From contig CAZALT010000198.1 of assembly GCA_964485515.1 (NCBI GenBank), positions 1 through 6,076 of the forward strand: 6,076 nt of DNA, written 5' to 3'. This stretch comes from CAZALT01 sp964485515 (GTDB lineage Bacteria; Actinomycetota; Acidimicrobiia; Acidimicrobiales; Acidimicrobilacustridaceae). This document shows, one piece after another, positions 4,308 through 6,076 of this stretch. The notes below the pieces were generated by a model. The model saw nothing but the letters and a program-made list of their open reading frames with translations, was not told where the DNA came from and made no database searches. Made by a program: the position numbers and the translations under genes. The stretch's first letter is position 1; each line of letters opens with the position of its first letter.

Positions 4308-5900
4308 ATGGAGATGGCTGACGGCAAGGCCCGAGTCGCGCTGATCGTTGTCGCTGCGCTTGGATTGACCGCCATCGCGGGTTGCTCGGGAACCTCGAGC
4401 GAATCGGCGGTCGAGCCCGACTCGTCGGCAACGACGTCGATCGCGCCGCGGATCGCCGAGGTGAGTCGAGTGGCCAGTCCGACGGTGACCGTCGCCCAAG
4501 GGGGCGCCGGTCAGGCGTCGGGTGGCCTGCGTTTCGACGTCGGCGCCTACGGCTACCAAGAACAGGAGTTCTTCTTCGAGGGAACGGCCAAGACCTACGG
4601 GTCGGACCTGCCGCCGTCCCCCTATCGCAGTCGCATGATCGTGTGGACACCCGTCGATCCCGCCAGGTTCAACGGCACGACGGTGGTGGAGTGGGCCCAT
4701 GTCAGCGACTACGGGCAGTTCGAGCTCACGGTCAACGTCAATGCCCAGACGCCCACGCTGGAGGATGAAGGGTTCGCGTTCGCGCTCGTGAGTGCGGAAG
4801 AGGGCGGGATCTGCGACGTGAGTCCGACGGGATGTAGCGGGTTGTCTCTGCAGGGGGCAGACCCTGCCCGATACAGCTCGCTCGACCATCCCGGTGACGA
4901 CTACAGCTTCGACATCTTCAGCCAGGCCATGCAGGCGATCAAGAACCCAACCGGTGTTCGACCTCTTGGGGACCTCGACTCCCGGTACGTGATCGCCGAG
5001 GGGTTCCAGGCATCGATCGACAAGTGGTATCCCGTCGGTGACCCGGATCCCGGATCGTCCACCTCGCCGTTCAGCGTCTACGGCGCGCTCAACGCCTACC
5101 TCGCCGTGGGCGCCGATGAAGACGCCCGCGTCGCCGATGGATTCCTCATCGATGGCGGCGCGCCGGCCATCGAGCCCATCTACCGGGTTCCGACACTCCA
5201 CCACCTGGATGAGTCGGCGATCCGGCGCACCCCAACGCCCGACAGCACGAACCACGTGACCTGGGAGGTTGTGGGCGCCCCGCACGCCGACCGGTGGAGC
5301 TCGGATCACTTCGGGTTCGCCTCGTCGACCCCGAAACCCAAGCTGACGCGCTCCGAGGAGGACGCCCGGCGGGACAAGTTCGACGACTACGGCCAGAACG
5401 GCCTGGTTGGCGGAGAGATCTGCGCCCCCGGACGCGAGACGGGGACCGCTTTCCCCCGACGCTTCACCTTGAATGCTGCCCTCGTCGCGCTGCGGGACTG
5501 GGTGGCCACCGGCGTTCCCGCCCCGGCAGCGCCGCGCATCGAACGCGTCGGACCCCCGCCAGACTCGCCCTCGGCGAAGCTCGCTCGCGACGGGGACGGT
5601 CATGCCATCGGCGGGGTTCGATCGCCGGTCATCGAAGCCCCTGTCGCGGCGTACAACGGGGAAGGCTGCGTCTCGGCGGGCACGATGATGCCGTTGGCCG
5701 ACGGCCGCGTCGCTGAGCTCTATCCGACCCACCGGGCCTACGTCGAACGGGTTCTCGCCGCAGCCGATGAGGCGGTCGCCGGACGCTTTCTCCTCTGCGC
5801 AGATGCCGAGACGATCCTGCGCAAAGCATCGGAATCCGCGGTCGGTGGATCGCATGCCTTCCATGCAGCGCCGTCGTGTGCTGCGGGGCCGTCGAGCTAG
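4308..5900 (+). CDS. Abhydrolase_10-type alpha/beta hydrolase lipoprotein, nucleophile apparently lost
   Basis: 530 residues, with a lipoprotein signal peptide (RVALIVVAALGLTAIAGC; lipobox IAGC, Cys26) and a Ser/Thr-rich tether to about residue 60, so it is anchored outside the cytoplasm. ATG 4308 is chosen over ATG 4314 because GAGAGG lies ten bases upstream. The body follows the family often named alpha/beta hydrolase domain (Abhydrolase_10): FFFEGTA (88-94), PYRSRMIVWTP (105-115), ARFNGTTVVEWAHVS (119-133), DPARYSSLDHPGDDYSFDIF (185-204), WEVVGAPHAD (319-328, probable catalytic His326), and the C-terminal LYPTHRAYVERV (471-482). Family members carry a G-x-S-Q-S/A nucleophile elbow after the IFSQA helix. 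Here the equivalent reads AEGFQAS (230-236), with no serine in the nucleophile position. It may be an inactive relative or use another residue. The substrate is unknown; relatives are annotated only as hydrolases or esterases. It ends 28 bases before a strong hairpin. Confidence 0.85.
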   Translation: MEMADGKARVALIVVAALGLTAIAGCSGTSSESAVEPDSSATTSIAPRIAEVSRVASPTVTVAQGGAGQASGGLRFDVGAYGYQEQEFFFEGTAKTYGSDLPPSPYRSRMIVWTPVDPARFNGTTVVEWAHVSDYGQFELTVNVNAQTPTLEDEGFAFALVSAEEGGICDVSPTGCSGLSLQGADPARYSSLDHPGDDYSFDIFSQAMQAIKNPTGVRPLGDLDSRYVIAEGFQASIDKWYPVGDPDPGSSTSPFSVYGALNAYLAVGADEDARVADGFLIDGGAPAIEPIYRVPTLHHLDESAIRRTPTPDSTNHVTWEVVGAPHADRWSSDHFGFASSTPKPKLTRSEEDARRDKFDDYGQNGLVGGEICAPGRETGTAFPRRFTLNAALVALRDWVATGVPAPAAPRIERVGPPPDSPSAKLARDGDGHAIGGVRSPVIEAPVAAYNGEGCVSAGTMMPLADGRVAELYPTHRAYVERVLAAADEAVAGRFLLCADAETILRKASESAVGGSHAFHAAPSCAAGPSS

Positions 5901-5928
5901 CTGCTCCGCCCGACTGCACGGGCGCGAG

Positions 5929-5957
5929 GAGGGCCCAGGTCAGCGACCTGGGCCCTC
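5929..5957. terminator. Probable bidirectional terminator between convergent genes
   Basis: GAGGGCCCAGGTC (5929-5941) and its exact reverse complement (5945-5957) form a 13-bp perfect stem with a 3-base loop. It lies between the hydrolase stop (5900) and the convergent gene's stop (5997). No T-run follows on either strand, as is common for terminators in high-GC actinobacteria. Confidence 0.75.
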
Positions 5958-5996
5958 GACGGTGGGACACGGGGGATGATGTCCCGCAGGGGTGAC

Positions 5997-6076
5997 CTAT
6001 CCCGGGATGATGACGGGCATGTGCTCCCAGCCCCGCACCGTGGAGGTGGGGAACAGGGACATGCCGTCGTAGTCGA
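5997..6076 (-). CDS. 3' end of an unrecognised convergent gene (partial)
   Basis: Only the last 26 codons are present. Reading leftward, the frame contains DYDGMSLFPTSTVRGW, ends HMPVIIPG and stops with TAG at 5997-5999. Third positions are almost all G or C, and the terminator-like hairpin beyond its stop supports a real gene end. The R-G-x-x-x-M-P-V tail is faintly like the last strands of some cytochrome P450s, but the piece is too short to assign. Confidence 0.55.
   Translation of the reverse strand, partial: DYDGMSLFPTSTVRGWEHMPVIIPG

Noticed and set aside
3287..4321. 344-codon plus-strand frame crossing from the acyltransferase 5' end through the intergenic region
   Set aside because: Its first part is antisense to the acyltransferase N-terminus and the rest is Arg/Ser-rich without motifs; it also overlaps the start of the hydrolase.
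3890..4375. 161-codon minus-strand frame across the intergenic region
   Set aside because: No motif or plausible ribosome binding site. It runs antisense to both the lipoprotein signal-peptide ORF and the hydrolase start.
4131..5864. Long open frame of 577 codons on the minus strand opposite the alpha/beta hydrolase
   Set aside because: The product is arginine/glycine-rich with no recognisable domain. The plus-strand frame has a signal peptide, family motifs and a ribosome binding site. Long antisense frames are expected in GC-rich genes.
1..6076. CRISPR arrays, tRNA or rRNA genes, insertion sequences, transposases, integrase attachment sites
   Set aside because: No regularly spaced repeats, cloverleaf-like sequences, transposase motifs or terminal inverted repeats with target duplications were seen. 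The junction near 330 has no visible mobile-element end.

Overview
The window looks like chromosomal DNA of a high-GC bacterium, most likely an actinobacterium. The grounds are GC-rich third codon positions, TTG and GTG starts, lipoprotein signal peptides, and an acyltransferase whose signature block (GGFLGVSTFFTLSGF) resembles actinobacterial proteins. Acidimicrobiia would fit, but that is a guess. No mobile element, CRISPR array, tRNA or rRNA is visible.

Layout from left to right. (1) 1-137 (+): the last codons of an unrecognised gene. (2) 192-329 (+): the first 46 codons of a SnoaL-like (NTF2-fold) protein with a TTG start and a strong ribosome binding site. Homology stops abruptly near 330, so this is a gene fragment at a rearrangement junction. 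(3) 3720-385 (-): a probable three-gene unit. It starts with a 53-codon small ORF. Its stop overlaps the TTG start of a 716-residue acyltransferase-3/SGNH fusion, and a 315-residue lipoprotein follows that is a second copy of the fusion's SGNH domain. (4) 3721-4307: a divergent regulatory region with two competing hairpins, a short direct repeat, a tiny ORF that is little more than a lipoprotein signal peptide, and a hairpin before the next gene. (5) 4308-5900 (+): a secreted lipoprotein of the Abhydrolase_10-type alpha/beta hydrolases that appears to lack the serine nucleophile. (6) 5929-5957: a perfect 13-bp hairpin, probably a two-way terminator. (7) 5997-6076 (-): the end of a convergent, unrecognised gene.

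How the genes may work together (inference). The acyltransferase-3 membrane domain should carry acyl groups, usually acetyl, across the membrane from cytoplasmic acyl-CoA. The attached SGNH domain should place them on an envelope glycan. The duplicated, lipid-anchored SGNH protein would work on the same outer face, either as a second acyl acceptor/transferase with another specificity or as a deacylase. The divergent lipoprotein hydrolase is also outside the cytoplasm, but nothing in the sequence links it functionally to the acyltransferase unit. The most unusual points are the stand-alone SGNH lipoprotein, the coupled small ORF, the orphan lipoprotein signal peptide and the hydrolase with a lost nucleophile.
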